Source: Tieghemiomyces parasiticus (lineage: Eukaryota > Kickxellomycota > Dimargaritomycetes > Dimargaritales > Dimargaritaceae). Taken from it: a stretch of 17,269 bases of DNA. The position numbers and the translations under genes are program-made. Position 1 is the first letter of the stretch, and every line of letters begins with the position of its first letter. This document shows positions 16,927 through 17,269 of this stretch, one piece after another. Where the stretch lies: contig JANBPT010000982.1 in assembly GCA_027575765.1 (NCBI GenBank), positions 1 to 17,269 of the forward strand, given 5' to 3'. The notes under the pieces were generated by a model, which made no database searches, had not been told where the DNA came from, and saw nothing but the letters and a program-made list of their open reading frames with translations.

Positions 16927-17269
16927 ATTTTTATTCGATCACCGCATGCATCACTCAACTTGAAAGCCGACGATAGGCCAATAGCGATCCTTACATACTC
17001 ACCCTTGCGCACATTATTGTACATATCCTTTAACCAAGGCGAAGATCTGGCAAGATGTTAACCGGACTTCAGGACTAACTACTCCCTCCTGTTCACCACC
17101 CTCGCTTCACGTGCACCAAAACTGGACTGGTAAGGATTTTAGATTATCCAAGTCCACCCGCCTTATATAAGGGCGCCTGGTTGCCAGGATCAATATACAG
17201 GTGCCTCAAATTATTGTGAGGATTTCTAAGTCAAATTAGTTTTATTCAATATAGCTGCCACCACTCTGT
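16927..17269. other. Right end of the window, possible promoter of a gene beyond it
   Basis: TATATAAG at 17164-17171 (+) is followed by a 5-bp stem CCTGG-TTG-CCAGG (17176-17188). CACGTG occurs at 17109-17114. A gene starting to the right of the window could use this TATA box. The - strand ORF 17024..16800 starts here. Otherwise nothing is supported. Confidence 0.35.

Noticed and set aside
1..17269. CRISPR array, bacterial operon or phage module
   Set aside because: No regularly spaced repeats and no bacterial gene families are present; the introns and the recognised genes are eukaryotic.

Overview
The window looks like nuclear DNA of a fungus, probably an early-diverging lineage. Two conserved eukaryotic housekeeping genes are recognisable on the + strand: PGS1, the mitochondrial phosphatidylglycerophosphate synthase, and BRX1, a nucleolar Brix-domain factor for 60S ribosomes. 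Introns are short, with GTAAG-type donors, CTAAC branch points and YAG acceptors, and gene spacing is compact. The phylum is an inference and is not settled by the sequence.

Layout. 1-176 holds the 3' end of an unidentified + strand reading frame. 177-1742 has only weak ORFs. 1743-3335 is an intact PGS1, followed by a 525 bp promoter-bearing gap and a three-exon BRX1 (3861-5177). After about 1 kb without a convincing gene comes a single-exon Gag-like ORF (6225-7007) behind a TATA box, with no polymerase attached. 7008-9019 is mostly anonymous, with one possible tail-anchored micro-ORF (8214-8393). 9020-9349 encodes a signal peptide and two related repeat units separated by an in-frame TAG. 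A Pro/Ser-rich ORF lies on the - strand (10430-9996).

From about 11.1 to 13.75 kb the sequence is strongly CpG-depleted. It contains an orphan three-exon gene on the - strand (13132-11855), reconstructed here from two phase-consistent introns, plus a perfect 16-bp inverted repeat at 11531-11568. A second, weaker - strand ORF lies upstream of that gene. 13866-14645 holds broken protein-like + strand patches. 14927-15496 is a dead mariner-type (DD34D) transposase with stops, frameshifts and an internal deletion. The right end has a possible small two-exon gene (16592-16926) and a TATA box at 17164.

Taken together, the left third is an ordinary housekeeping segment. The remainder is an accessory, transposon-scarred segment: a solitary Gag-like gene, a mariner fossil, broken ORFs and a CpG-poor island with an orphan gene. 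No operon-like cooperation among these genes is evident. I found no convincing tRNA, rRNA or CRISPR array, and no clearly complete novel multi-gene system.
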